Notes: generated from the sequence alone by a model not told the origin. Counted from the first letter of the stretch, positions 1 through 11,922 are shown. The stretch: 64,000 nt of DNA from Sphagnum compactum (GCA_965153455.1 OZ234498.1:6386001-6450000), one strand, 5' to 3'. Program-made: numbers and translations.

Positions 1-84
1 TTAAGTGTTCAAAACAAGCCAAATCCAAGGGGAGGGCTCCATTGTGTTTTATGTCTAAAAGGACCCAAAAATAAAAACATTCAC

Positions 85-340
85 AAATACATTTGAACTC
101 AATGCCATGAAAGGAAAAAATACACACATGGTGGCCATTAAGGATTAATGTTAAGGTGCAACAACAAAGATCACCAATTATGATTATTCAAGAATGTACA
201 TAAACATTTATGCGAATAACAGATTGAATTAAATGATACACCTCATCAAACACAAAAATAACATAATCATTAATAAATTTGAAGCTTTATGCCAATAATG
301 AAAATAAAATACTTGGTGGCCACTAGGGATTAGGGTTAAA
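85..340. repeat. Two diverged direct copies of a ~180-bp repeat with a GTGGCCAC core
   Basis: Two imperfect copies follow each other. Each reads roughly 'caatgccatgaa...ggtggccatta(or ctag)gga', then a stretch beginning 'ttaaggtgcaac' in one and 'ttaaaatgcaac' in the other, then 'caagaat...catgaat'. The core GTGGCCAC is itself a palindrome. An inverted, diverged copy lies near 5200-5350 and a shorter related piece near 5566, so the family flanks the decayed transposase gene at 3212-4840. It could be the subterminal repeat of that element or an independent family. Confidence 0.5.
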
Positions 341-416
341 ATGCAACATAAAATATTATTGATCATTAGTGTTCAAGAATAGACATGAATAATTTTCTAC
401 CATGAATAAATGGAAT

Positions 417-2812
417 CACTACACTAATAGGCGTCCTAGTTCATTATGGGTTTCACTAGATTTTGAGTGAATTTGAACATTTTTACCATGGTGAAATTGG
501 TAAACCCCCTAATGAATAAGGACTAGTTGTTATGGATAATGAATTGGTTCACTAATACCTAGTGAAACAAGGTTACTCTAAAGTGAAATACAAATTTACT
601 AAGCCATTCACTTTTAGTTAATTAACTAGACAACATGAAAATTAATTAAATTTAAATTATTTATTATATAATATTATTGATAATCTCATAATTTTCAACC
701 TATGAGTTATTAACACGTGTCACTACCTAGGTTAGGTTTAAAACTTAACCTAGGTACGTAAGCTATGTAATCAACCTATGCACCTACTCTAAGGAACTAG
801 ATAGGAAAATATTCAATCAACTTACCATTGTTGATCACACACACACCATTTGTGAGGTTTCATCCCTTGACCTTTAGAATGGAGGCAAACATCTTTACCA
901 TCAAGCCACCCCACTTGTTGTGATAATATGTTACATTACATTCTATTTATCAAATACTTCATTTTAAACATTACAAAAACATAAATTTGAAAATTCATAT
1001 CTCATTTAGATTTTGTCCAAATGAAATGATTCGAGTTACTTGTTTTTTTATTCAATAATGTACATAATTACATTTATTTCCTTTCAAAGTGTAAAATCAT
1101 TTGAACAATTTTTTTTCAATATCATTATTCAATAACATTTCAATGACCATTATTTTGAAAAAAAAATGTTCAGTAAATGGATAAGATTTTTGTTAATATA
1201 ATAGTACTACCTATGCTAGGCTATTTTCAGCTATTATAGGGCTACTTTTCATTGTTTTAAATTATTTCACCTTACATTATTTACGACTATTTATGGCTAT
1301 TCTAAAAACAATTAGGCTATTTTTTGTTATTTCACCTTAAGCTACTTTTGGTTATTGTAAGTTATTTTTGGCTATTTTATGTTATTTTTGGTTATTTTAG
1401 CCTATTTCACCTTATGCTATTTTCAGCTATTGTAAGTTTTTTTTTTTTTACTCTATGTTATTTTTTGTTATTGTAAATTATTTCGCCGTAGGCTATTTGC
1501 AGTTATTATAAGTTACTTTTGGTTATTCTAAGTTATTCATCTTAGGCTATTTTTTATTATGTGAGGCTATTGTTGGTTACTTATAGCTATTGAAGATTAT
1601 TTCACCTTTTGCTATTATTGGCAATTTTAAGCTATTGTATGTTATTTCACCTTAAGTTACTTTTGTCTATTATAGATTATTTCACCCTAAATTATTTTGG
1701 GCAATTTTAAGCAATTTTAATATATGGATATTAGTGGTTATTCTATTGGTGGCTATTGGTTATTCTTTTATTGAGGCTATTGGTGGCTATTAATGGTTAC
1801 TCTATTAATAACTATTGGTAGCCATTCTATTGGTGGCGATTAGTGGTTATTTTATCGGTGGCTATTATGTTAATGGTTATTAATAGTTATTATATTGGTG
1901 GCTATTGGTGGTTATTTTATTAATGACTATTATATTAGTGGCTATTATATTAATGGTTATTGACAAATATTTTATTGGTGGATGTTGATGGTTATTATTG
2001 GCTATTATTTAGTGGATATTGGTGGTTATTATATTAGTGGCTATTGGTGGCTATTCTATTAATGGCTATTGACAAATATTCTATTGGTGGATATTGGTGG
2101 TTATTAGTGATTATTATATTAATGGCTATTAGTGGCTATTCTATTAATGGTCATTGGTGCTATTATATTATAAGTTATTGTTGGATAATTTTGGCTATAT
2201 TATCTTAGGCTATTGGTAGTTATTTTATTATAGGTTATTTTAAATTATTTTTCATAGGCTATTATTGGTTATTCTAGGTTATTTTACCTTATGTCATTAT
2301 ATTATATTTTAAATTATTTTAAATTACTGTACTTAGGATAAAATAATTTATAATAACATAAAGTATAATGACCTTGAGTAACCTAAAGTATAACTTGAAA
2401 TAACATATATTAACTTAAAATAAAATAACCTAAGGTATAGCCTAAGTTTAATTGAATAATTTAATTTAAAATAACTTAAAAGCCTATAATAAACTAACTA
2501 TAATACCTTAAGGTAGAATAATGTATAATAATTTATAATAATCTATAATAATTTATACTAACGTAGGGTATAAGTTAGAATAACTAAAGTAGCCTAAAAT
2601 AATATAGGGTAATCATAAAATAACACATATAAAGTATTTAAAACAACATAAAAATAAACCTATTTAGTACAGTAAATTATAATAATGAATTATGTCCACT
2701 AGTAGTGAATTACATAGTGATATTATAGTGAAATAACTTTAATTAGGGTGAAATCATTAACATGTAATGAACTTATTTCATTTTTAAGGTCCCATAGTGA
2801 TTTAGGTTAGTG
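417..2812. mobile_element. Candidate non-autonomous CACTA-like element (weak)
   Basis: The left edge begins CACTACACTAATAGG and carries TCACTA motifs near 453 and 549. The right edge carries TAGTGA motifs at about 2705-2805 and ends ...ATTTAGGTTAGTG. Inverted CACTA ends with inverted subterminal motifs are typical of CACTA (En/Spm) transposons. Against this, no 3-bp target duplication matches at either possible left edge, the terminal similarity is short, and no transposase is present. The interior is the satellite described separately. Confidence 0.25.
1200..2680. repeat. TA-rich satellite with a strand switch near 2335
   Basis: From about 1200 to 2335 the plus strand is a degenerate array of short TTATTT / GGCTATT / GGTTATT / TGGTGGCTATT words, almost without runs of the complementary type. 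From about 2335 to 2680 the plus strand instead carries the complementary words (AATAACCTAA, ATAATTTATAATAA). The array therefore changes orientation once and could fold back on itself. No coding sequence is seen. Confidence 0.75.
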
Positions 2813-3211
2813 AACTGCACCCCACTTTTGTGGAAGTGATTAAACAACATTGAAACCAATTTAATGATATAAAAGGTTCAAAAAAATAAAAAACATAATT
2901 TCTTCCATGTCCAAAACATCCTTCACACATTGCTAAATGCATTGGTAGCATCAAGATTTACTGTAGCCCTATTAGCACAAGTAGCAAAAATAATAATTTG
3001 ACTCTTGTTTGATATATTTTTTCAGGCTAGAAACTTTTAAAAGCAAATAAAATGTCAAGCCATTGTTCTAGATCTCAAAATTACATTTCCAATTTCCATT
3101 CCAACAATTTTCATACAGATGTCGTTCATCCATATTTGCGCCCTTTTTGACAGGAACCCACCAATGAACCCTCACCATTTTGAAAATGCACTAACTTCAT
3201 CTTTCACAACG

Positions 3212-4840
3212 TCACCTTGTGCTCTTTTCATCCAAATAGGGCAAGGCCATGATCATGCGACTTAATGAAAACAAAATCCCCATCATTAAGATTTTTAAAT
3301 GGGGTGTATGTAGTTGAAGGTTGCATGTTTTTCGACCCACATAAAGACGTTGGATTGGGTCCTCTGGATTAACATCGACAACAACGATTGACAATGAAAC
3401 CCTCAAGTAGTTGGATATCCAATTGCTTAAAGGCCAAAATCCTTCCAAAAGGGTGGCACTTTGATGGGGTAAGGGTTTTGACAAATGTAACAAGATATCT
3501 TCCCGATACTCAACATATGGCTTCAACTTCATTTCATAAATTGCACTTTGTGCAATGCCCACCTTCAAGAAATCCACGTGTTTTGATAGTCCAACATTAA
3601 TGAACTTTTGTTTCTCAACAAATCTTGAAGGATCAATGCCCCAAATGGGGCGATAAGGAACAAGGCTAGGGACATTTGTAGGCAACTTTGGTGACCCATT
3701 GGGATTAGCTTTCCACAATTTAGTTGGAGGCACATGTACAAGAGTCCAAACATGATTAGTGGGAAAAAAATTATATTGCATCACATGCCAACCTGATGAA
3801 TCAACAAATTTTTTAAAAAGATGCGTATTAGTATGCCCTACCAAAGTTTCAAAACCATCTTTCAAACAACCTACTACCCAAGACTTAAAATTTAGAATCT
3901 TTTGAATCAATAGAGGAATAAATTGTCCTTCCTACGAGACCATGAACGCCCTCATCAAATTAGCCAAAACGTAGCTATTTTGTTCTTTTAACTTTTTTGA
4001 CAAATAGCCAAAAGATTCGTCAATATTCTTATGTGTATGGCCAATGACAAGAGGTCCTAGTTTCACTTTTTCAAACACATCCCTTGTGGTTAATAATGAA
4101 AGAAATGCCAACAAATGTTGATTGTTGTTGTCTTTCATGCATTTATCCATTTGGAGTAGTAATTTTTTCGGCAAAGGCTTGGCACTAACAATTTGTTTCA
4201 ATGTGAATGATTCATGTACGCAATGCAATTTCCCTTGCAAGAGACGTGCAAAAAATGAGTTTTATGGGGGTTCTTCAAACAATAAATTGACTATAAAATC
4301 GGGGCTATTTTTAAAGTGTGAAAAAGCCACAACAAAGACCTAATTCTAAAATTGGGATTGTTTGGCCACAATTCATTCGAATATTGAGCATATATTATTG
4401 TCCCCATGTCCATGGGTTATCATACCTATGAAAGTAATGGGCAATTGCTAAAGCCTAGTAATCATTTTGTTGTACATTTGCAGCCTTGGAAGTGGGATTT
4501 TTAGATGATCCATTTTGTCATGGATAATGATAATAATTCTTCTTTTGATTGAATTGACTTTGTCCTCCATGTATGATATAAATTTTTACATGACTTTTGG
4601 TGCAAGATGTATTTTCTTAGCTTCACTTCATACTCAATTGTTGTTATGTTTTCCCAATTTGGATATTAAATCCTTGAGGGATTCACAAACAATACATTTT
4701 ATGAAAACTGACCCTCTTTTTTGCACATCTACATTAAGATGGTGTCTTTTCCTCAACCTACTCATCGTAGATTGGGAAATACCTCCAATGTTTAACTCCT
4801 TGCTTATTTATAACAATGCAAACAAAAACATAAATTGAAT
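3212..4840 (-). mobile_element. Decayed DUF7869 transposase-like gene
   Basis: Read on the minus strand, this stretch translates in pieces to a DUF7869-type protein, a family with an RNase H-like fold usually carried by repeated, transposon-like genes. In order: a CxxC segment (IKCIVCESLKDLI, about 4690-4650); then WRTKSIQSKEELLSL; a remnant of the GMDQ-type block; then LLLQMDKCMKDNN...HLLAFLSLL and the hallmark VIGHTHKNIDESFGYLSKKL (about 4160-3970), where the family normally has VGHTHEDIDQxFS. A 3' part of 232 codons (3910-3212) is still open. The copy is broken by several in-frame stops upstream of 4240 and by a stop and frame change between 3932 and 3910, so it cannot make a full protein. 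The repeat copies near 85-340 and 5200-5350 may be its flanks. Confidence 0.75.
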
Positions 4841-5199
4841 TAAATTTCAAGAAAATGGATGCCCAAACAACTGAATGTCTCCAAATATATAATCATTTTT
4901 GGTTCAATAGCAATCCAATGACAATCCACCAATGCAATTACCTGATCATTTTTTTCTAAGATTCTTCCAAGATTCAGGTAATAAACATTGCACATCTTGC
5001 CTACCATTTCCAATGTTTTTCATTTGATGGAGCATTATATCCGTAAACAAGTCAATTAGTGATTGAACATTTGATTCCGCTTGTTTTGTTGAAATTTGTA
5101 ACTTATGTGTACCTTTATTACCAATGTGTTTGATGTGGCATATATTTTAAACGATGTTTTAATTTGATCCCCAAATATATGATTGTATAAAAATCATGG

Positions 5200-5350
5200 T
5201 TAATGAGTTTTTTAAAAATCTTAACCTTGATCTTTGGTGACCACCATGTTTTTCTTTCATGCCATTGAATTGCTTGGAATTATTAATGATTTTGTTATTG
5301 TATGAACAACTTTGAATCCATAAACATTATTATGATTGATGGATCGGTTT
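5200..5350. repeat. Inverted copy of the GTGGCCAC-core repeat
   Basis: The sequence 'ttaaccttgatctttggtga' followed by 'ccaccatg...ttcatgccattgaat' is the reverse complement, with divergence, of the repeat at 85-180. 'attattaatgattttgttat' also matches the inverted flank at 250-280. Together with the left copies it brackets the DUF7869 remnant. Confidence 0.5.
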
Positions 5351-6485
5351 ATGTTGTGTTTAGTTCTTTGTAATTTAGAAAATAATTTTTTTTTTTTTCA
5401 TGAATAAAAACATTGAATTCCAACTTTGATAATGAATAACTTATGATTTTCACTTGGTGGGCACCAAAAAAAATAAATCTTTTGAGACAAAAATTTATTT
5501 ACATGGGTCTTGTATTTATGAATGATTGTTGTTTTTATTTGAATATAAAGTTACATTTGTTAAATTTGGTGGCCACTAGGCAGAATTCATACCATCCACT
5601 AGGTTGGGTAATGTCCTAAATTAATTAAATATGTGTTAAATTACGAAACAACCAATTACAAACATGTTATTCAATATTTATTTCAACTTGATAGATTATT
5701 AATGATTTAAATTGAAATTTTAAAAAATGCATATTTGTAATTCATTATGATTTTTGTTTCATTCTTGGTTTTTTGTATAACATGTTAAAAATGGTGATGT
5801 AGCATTATGTCATTGTGTTTTCATTGTAGATATATTGAATTTCAAACTTCATTTTGGTTTCTTTTAAATTCCACATTTATTTTGACATGAGATCGATGAC
5901 CATTTTTTTATACCTTTTCAAAGATGAAAAGGGCAAAAAATGTAATCATTTGAATATATTTTAAAATTTAAATCTAAGCATTAATTATTTAAATTTAAAT
6001 TGAATTTTTTTCATTTCCAAACAACATCATTTATCATATTATTTCTAGTGTCAATGAAAAAAAACATTACTTTGAAAATATTCCACATCTGCATTATATG
6101 ATTAATGCCCATTCCTATTCATGTTTACACAAATTTTACACCATTTAATAAAAATAGTAATATATTCAATTACCTTTTGGTTTTCAAGGACTTTTTGTGA
6201 GTATGTAATGGTTAATTCAATATTAGTGAATCTTGTTCACACCTAAAAATGAAATTTTTGTTTGTTGTTTTGAAGCAAAATCTCAACACAACTTTACTCC
6301 ACTAATTTGGATGAAAACCTAATTAGATGTGTATAAATACAACATTGAGTTCATTGATGAAAAGGTAAAAAATACATTAATAAAAAGAAAGTAAAATCAA
6401 TAGTTAAGGTTAACCAAACAATCATACAAAAAGCTAAATTTTTATTACAATAGGGTAAATTGGCCAATCATCGATCACCTCCCAA

Positions 6486-6660
6486 TGATCGAACACTTAT
6501 TTATATCTTCATCATATGTGCTTCATTTAGAGTGATTTAAAATGTTATGGGATCACCACCCCAAGCTTTAGAAATCATCTTGGAAGTGTAAAGGTAAAGG
6601 ATTAATGAAAAAATAGCAAGAAGAAAAATAAGCTTTCCAACTTACAAAACGTCTTTTTTC
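6486..6660 (+). repeat. Copy 1 of a ~175-bp direct repeat
   Basis: It contains 'tttatatcttcatcatatgt', then 'gagtgatttaaaatgttatg', 'tagaaatcatctt' and 'taatgaaaaaatagcaagaa'. A second copy with the same order of blocks lies at 9732-9908. No coding potential is seen, so this is a fragment of an unidentified dispersed element. Confidence 0.75.
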
Positions 6661-7670
6661 CTTCTTCTTTTTGGACCCCTCCTACTTTCAAACTGCATAA
6701 CTTTCTTATTTTTTATTCATTTAAAAAGATTTTAAAGTGCTCAGAGCACCATTAAAGTTCTACAAATCATCTTGGAACTTTAATACCAACATAACAACAT
6801 ATAAGGAATTTTTTGGGTGTTCAAGAATTAACCTTTGTAATGTTATGTGGTTTGTTTGTTTTTTGACCCTTTTCTACTTTGGGGAACCATAATTTTTTCA
6901 ATTCTATTCCATTTTTGACGATTTTTAAATGAAAAGTTTGGTATAGTCAAGGTTAAATATTAATAATAATAGATATATTTCTCAAATTTCTTATTTCAAA
7001 AAATTGTGATGTTGAAAATTTGTTGATTTTTTCCCAAAAAAATAAAGAGTAATTAGTTGAATTTACACTAGAAAAGGAAAAAAATCCAAAAAACATAATC
7101 CCAATTTTCTAGTACACAATCTTTTGAAAGAAAACATTGATTACAATATTTGATGCATATGTAATTATCATTCTACTCAATAATAATCTTTGGTGTTTTC
7201 CCTTCTTGATTAATTCTGCTCTTGGAGAAATTGATTTGTTGAACCATGAGTAGGTAGTCTACAAAAACCACCCTGGTAGATTTTTTTTTGGAAAAATTTT
7301 ATGTGCAAATGTAACCCTGAATGATGTTAACACAAATATCAAAATGGATGAAAGTTGTCAACTCAGCAAAAAAATTCCATGTGTTCAGGTTGTAAGTCCC
7401 TTGTAAACAACCTAACATAATGCATCACAATACCAATGCAATTGGTGAAGTGATTATTTTTTTTGGTGGCGAATTTTTGCTTTTTTGTAACAAATATTTT
7501 GGAAAAAGATTAGTTGTTGGGTTGGGGGGGGGGTGGGGCGGCGGATTTACCTTTTTAAATAAAAATTTCAAAAACCAACATTTTATTAGGAAAGTGTCCA
7601 AAATCATCACAATTGCTTACAATATGGAAGGGAGCTTAAGATTTTCTACTTTCATATTTGGAACATCTCC

Positions 7671-7712
7671 AAATTTGTTTAAATATATGCTTATGGATGA
7701 TTGCCACTTGAG
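7671..7712 (-). repeat. Outlying fragment of the TAGCCA/TGGCTA repeat
   Basis: 'gcttatggatgattgccact' followed by '...cacaaaattgaaaag' matches the core of the repeat clustered at 39.6-46.0 kb, in reverse orientation. Only the central ATCATCC/GGATGAT part and the right flank remain. Confidence 0.5.
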
Positions 7713-8192
7713 CAACGTCACAAAATTGAAAAGCAAACACACACATACACACAAATAGAAGGGTTTACAGGATAGGTTACCACTTTTTGAACCACAGTAA
7801 TTTAGTTGTGGTTCATTCACAACTGAGTCATAACCAGTGGTGGGCGGTTCTTAGAATTAGGGATAGATACTCACCAGTTATCAAGCCAGGTATATTACAC
7901 CCCACTTACCAATCAATTCTCAAAAACCCTAACCCTAATATAACATAATATGCATAATGCAACTATCCATATCCAAGAAATTTAATACCACTAAGGCCTG
8001 AATATGAACCTTGATATCATATAACAACATTCGGATATCCATAGAGATCGGTTAGTAAGTACTTGTGATGTTAATCGATGGATGCATATAATGACGGATA
8101 GTAAAATTAGACTAGATATAGGACATGGATATATGTATATCCGGGTAGTATTCATATTCATATCCGGATATAAAGATATAACCAGACGAACG

Positions 8193-8555
8193 CTGGTTTT
8201 GACCCGATGACTTTTGCATTGCATAGGGTTCTAGCCAATTGACTCCATCCATCCTGGCTTTTACCCAATGACCTGCCTGCATTGAAGTGTTTTAGCCAAA
8301 TGACTCCATCCTGGCTTTTACCCAATGACTTACTTGCATTGAAGTGTTTTAGCCAAATGACTCACTCCATCGTGGCTTTTAGCCAATGACTTGCATTGAA
8401 ATGTTTTAGCCAAATGGCTCCATCATGGCTTGTACCCAATGACTTGCATTGAAATGTTTTAGCCAAATGACTCCATCATGGCTTTTTGCCCCAGGACATG
8501 TCATGATGGTTGTTTAGCCAATGATTCCATCATGACTTTTAACCCTATGGTCTAA
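8193..8555 (+). repeat. Tandem repeat, unit ~53-61 bp, about 6.5 copies
   Basis: Successive units read 'tggcttttacccaatgact', then 'tgcattgaagtgttttagcc', then 'aaatgactccat', with small length differences between units. The last copies are more diverged. The array stops just before a run of 19 G. Confidence 0.85.
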
Positions 8556-8563
8556 CTATACTT

Positions 8564-8582
8564 GGGGGGGGGGGGGGGGGGG
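8564..8582 (+). repeat. Poly-G tract, 19 G
   Basis: An uninterrupted run of 19 G in otherwise AT-rich DNA. Such a tract can form a G-quadruplex and is prone to length error in sequencing, so the exact count is uncertain. Confidence 0.8.
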
Positions 8583-9060
8583 TGTTTTCTTACCATTTAC
8601 ATCCATTGGTGGCCCCTGGTCCATAGCTGGGTTGGCTGCTACCTGCAAACCCTAGTACCTCGGCAGATTTGACACATGTCTGCCAATAATGAGTTTATTT
8701 TAAAGTTCCATTTAGAAAAATAGAATATTGCTAATCATTTCTTGCACACAATTATTTTTTATTAGAAAATTCCAACATTTCTGAAAATAATAATTAGTGC
8801 AAAGGTAATAGGGTAATCATGTTGTACTTTGAATGTCATGTATTGTCTGACACAATACATAAAGCTTAACCTAAAGATGAAGGCTCCAGTCTCCCTCCTC
8901 ACGTCCAGCATTTGAAAAGCAAAACTTATTCAAACTAGGGACAAGAGAATTTTTTTTAAAAAAAAACTTTTGCCTTTTTTATTTAAAAATTTGGGGAAAT
9001 TTTGTAATATTCTAGTTTGTAGTGTAAATTGAACTAATAACACTATTTTTTTTGGGGGAA

Positions 9061-9079
9061 GGGGGGGGGGGGGGGGGGG
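9061..9079 (+). repeat. Poly-G tract, 19 G
   Basis: A second uninterrupted run of 19 G, about 480 bp after the first and preceded by TTTTTTTTGGGGGAA. Shorter G runs occur near 7526, 13086, 22161 (13 G) and 42896 (11 G), and C runs near 35589 and 55123. Confidence 0.8.
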
Positions 9080-9412
9080 TATTTTGCCAAATTTTCAATA
9101 CTACAAAATTGAAAAGAAAAACCCTACTAGGGGGACCTTAAGAGAAAGGTAAGGAGTGACGAAGAGACCGAGGAAAGAGTATAGGTAGGGGGTTGGTATA
9201 TATATATATATGAAATAGGTTTGTATCTATGGAAGAAGGTATGGATGCAAAGAACTCCCAAGATTGTCCCCTTTGTCTTTTTTCTTCGCTTCTCAAGGAT
9301 CTTATACCCAATCGTCAACATGACATTACAAATTTGTGAAACCGTTCTATTTTCAAAACGTTCTTTAAAAATTGAAGAAATCCCAGCATTTCTTTAGGTA
9401 GGTGAAGAATTT

Positions 9413-9580
9413 GCATTTAGACCCTTTCGGGAATTGAGGCTCCCATCCTGAGGCTGGTAGACCAAGGGGGAGAGGCCAAAATTCCCCATAAGGGTCTAAA
9501 CGCAGACCCTTCTCCTATTCAGGTATTCAGACCGACCCACAAGTATAAGAGGAACTTGTGCATGGGTTGGTTGGTCTGAA
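9413..9580. other. Two adjacent hairpin-forming inverted repeats
   Basis: 'gcatttagaccctt' at 9413-9426 pairs with 'aagggtctaaacgc' at 9490-9503 with one mismatch. 'ttcagaccgacccacaagt' starting at 9526 pairs, with a bulge, with 'acttgtgcatgggttggttg' and the following 'gtctgaa' ending at 9580. This looks like a small foldback element or a remnant of a structured RNA. No function can be assigned. Confidence 0.45.
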
Positions 9581-9731
9581 CAACTAAATAGATGGGGTGT
9601 TTGTGTGTGTGTGTGAATAATTGCTTTCCAAATGAGAGGGCTAAAGCTTCTGCAATAGCTTAGGTATCATGTGCTAATAACCCCAATGGCAAATGGGATT
9701 CCCCCAAAAATTGAAGGCCTGTAGGAAAAGA

Positions 9732-9908
9732 ACTACACTTGTTTATATCTTCATCATATGTGCTTAATTTTGAGTGATTTAAAATGTTATGGGAGCGCTA
9801 CCTCAGGCTCTAGAAATCATCTTTTGAAATGCAAAGGAAAAGGAGTAATGAAAAAATAACAAGAAGGAAAATAAACTTTCCTTTTTACTTACTAAATGTG
9901 CTTTTTTT
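9732..9908 (+). repeat. Copy 2 of a ~175-bp direct repeat
   Basis: It has the same blocks in the same order as 6486-6660 ('tatatcttcatcatatgtgc', 'gagtgatttaaaatgttatg', 'ctagaaatcatctt', 'gtaatgaaaaaataacaaga'), with scattered substitutions. Both copies point the same way, about 3.2 kb apart. Confidence 0.75.
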
Positions 9909-10757
9909 TCTTACCTCTATAATGCTAGAACCGGATCTTTGAGTTTTTGGCAACTCTGATTATGAATCTTAACAGCCACCCTAAAATAATTGCCAGGGGT
10001 CTGTTTCTTGTTGCTGCCCAACACTGGTTTGGATTCCATTGGATGTTTTAGAGCACTGTACAGTAAATTTTGGATGAAGAAAAGTCAAAACATGTTGATT
10101 TGGCTCAACAAAAATGTTCTTGGCGGAACATTTTTTTTTGCAAATGATGTTGAGGTTGGCAAAATGCATGGCCAAGCCTAAAACATGTTCTTGATTGGCT
10201 AGATGGTTTGATTGGTCCAAGTGGGTTGCTATTATTAGTCTCCTACCTTTGGTAGTACTAGTTTCAGTTGTATGGTGAGGTTGGGAAAAAGTAAATAACT
10301 AATCTTGGATGTGAGAATTACAAAAGTTGCAGGTTCACATACTGAGCATTAAAATAGCTACTTTCAAAGGTTAAGTGATGAGACTCCCCCTCCCCCTAAA
10401 CCCCAACTGAAGGTGTTAGGGTTGGAAGTTTTTTGTACCAGTGTTGGTCAGGTATGTGGCTGGGTGGGTAAGAAGTTAGAACTGTTGGGTAAGGTTTTAG
10501 TTCCTTACACCTTACCTGGAACTGGGTCCAACATTTTGGAACTACATGTTAACCTGGATGATAAGAGGTCTTTCTATTTAGAAGATTCGTCTTCAAACTC
10601 GTATCTGGGAATCAGGTGAAATTTCCCTATCAATCAAACTCGGCACTCACCAATCCACTTGTCTCATATTCAGTTTTGAATCTTGTTAGGTTTAGATTTT
10701 AGGATGTTGAGATTTTGAGTTTTCCTCTTTTGTTGTTTCCATCAATGTTATTATTTT

Positions 10758-10980
10758 GGGAAATTTTAAATTCACACCTTTTTTGGTTAAATTCACACCC
10801 TTTCTTCGTGCGTCCGATTATATGCAGATTAAATTTGAGTGTGTCTGCCCCACCCCCCTGTAAACAGTACGCGCAACGCAATAGGAGATGGAGTTTAGTA
10901 TGCATATAATCTGCATATAATCGGACGCGCGAAGAAAGGGTGTGAATTTAACCAAAAAAGGTGTGAATTTAAAATTTTCC
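10758..10980. mobile_element. hAT-type MITE, 223 bp, with 74-bp inverted ends and 8-bp target duplication
   Basis: The element starts GGGAAATTTTAAATTCACAC and ends with the inverted GTGTGAATTTAAAATTTTCC. The arms (10758-10831 and 10907-10980) pair over 74 bp with only two mismatches. Each arm holds two copies of AAATTCACACC and a CGTCCGATTATATGCAG block. The flanks are identical 8-bp direct repeats, ATTATTTT, at 10750-10757 and 10981-10988. An 8-bp duplication is the signature of hAT transposase insertion. The ~75-bp centre has no coding capacity, so the element is non-autonomous. Near-identical arms suggest a fairly recent insertion. Confidence 0.88.
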
Positions 10981-11578
10981 ATTATTTTTAATTGATTGTG
11001 TGTTTTGTGGTTTTTGACCACCTTTCTTTGGCATTTCTTGTTTTATTGTTCATTTTGGTCCAAGTATTTAAGTTGTTGTTCATCATCTCATTATCAAAGT
11101 TGCTTGTGGGTGTTGTCGCTTCTCATCTTCATGATGAATCTCCATGGCCATCTTCAACATTTTTCTTTATGCATTGTTCTTTCAATCGATTATGTGATTT
11201 TCAAAAACCTTTCTCCAACATCTTTATTCACAAGAGCCAAGTATCCCACTCACAAAATTATTTTTCTTTTTTGTCATTGACATTGCACCTATTTTCGTCA
11301 ACATTGTTGATTGATGCCCTTGTTCAAATTTGTGATAAATCTCCAACATTCATGGCATTTTTTTCATGACTTCTAATTAAATTTTTTCATCTTTATGGTT
11401 GTTGTTTGTGCTTGTTCAAAAATCATGTTTTTTCATGTTCTATTTTCGTAAGTCAAAGTTGTTATTGCATATGCATCTCAAATTTGTTGTTGCATTGTGT
11501 TCAAGCTTGCAATAAACCTCTAGAAAAGTGACAAGTGACTTCAACAACTTCAATTACTTTCAAGTATTTTATATTTTC

Positions 11579-11922
11579 TCACCCCTTCCATTTGTTTGTT
11601 GTTGTTGTGTTGTTGTTGCAACTAAAATAATGAAATAATTATGTATTATTTCATCCTTTCCATTTTTCTACTACTATTATGTTCTAGTTACAATTAAAAA
11701 GGTGAAGCAACTTTGTATTCTTTCACCCCTTTCATTTTTGTTGTTGTTGTTGTGCTCATATTGCAACTAAAAGGATGAAGCAACTATGTATTCTCTAACC
11801 CCTTCCATTTTGTCGTTGTTGTGTTTTTGTTGTAGTTAAAAAGATGCAACAACTTTGTATTATCTTACCCCTTCCATTTTGTCATCATTGTTCTGTTCTT
11901 GTTGCAATTAAAAGGATGCAAC
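11579..11922 (+). repeat. Degenerate tandem repeat, unit ~72-76 bp, about 4.7 copies
   Basis: Units begin CACCCCTTCCATTT (or CATCCTTTCC, AACCCCTTCC, TACCCCTTCC) near 11579, 11651, 11723, 11799 and 11867. Each continues with a TTGTTGTTGTTG stretch, then 'gcaactaaaa', 'gatgaagcaactatgtatt'. No protein is encoded. Confidence 0.75.

Larger units (their letters stand above)
4841..10749. other. AT-rich non-coding DNA without recognisable genes
   Basis: Apart from the repeats listed separately, no reading frame here has a recognisable domain, and the open frames are short and low-complexity. Two runs of 19 G, several shorter poly-G tracts and (TA)n stretches are present. Confidence 0.6.

Noticed and set aside
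7926-7945. Telomere-like AACCCTAACCCTAA
   Set aside because: Only about two units are present, expected by chance in a window of this size, and no array surrounds them.
10992-11369. 125-codon plus-strand frame
   Set aside because: T-rich, low-complexity composition with no domain. It starts next to the MITE and overlaps another frame of similar length.
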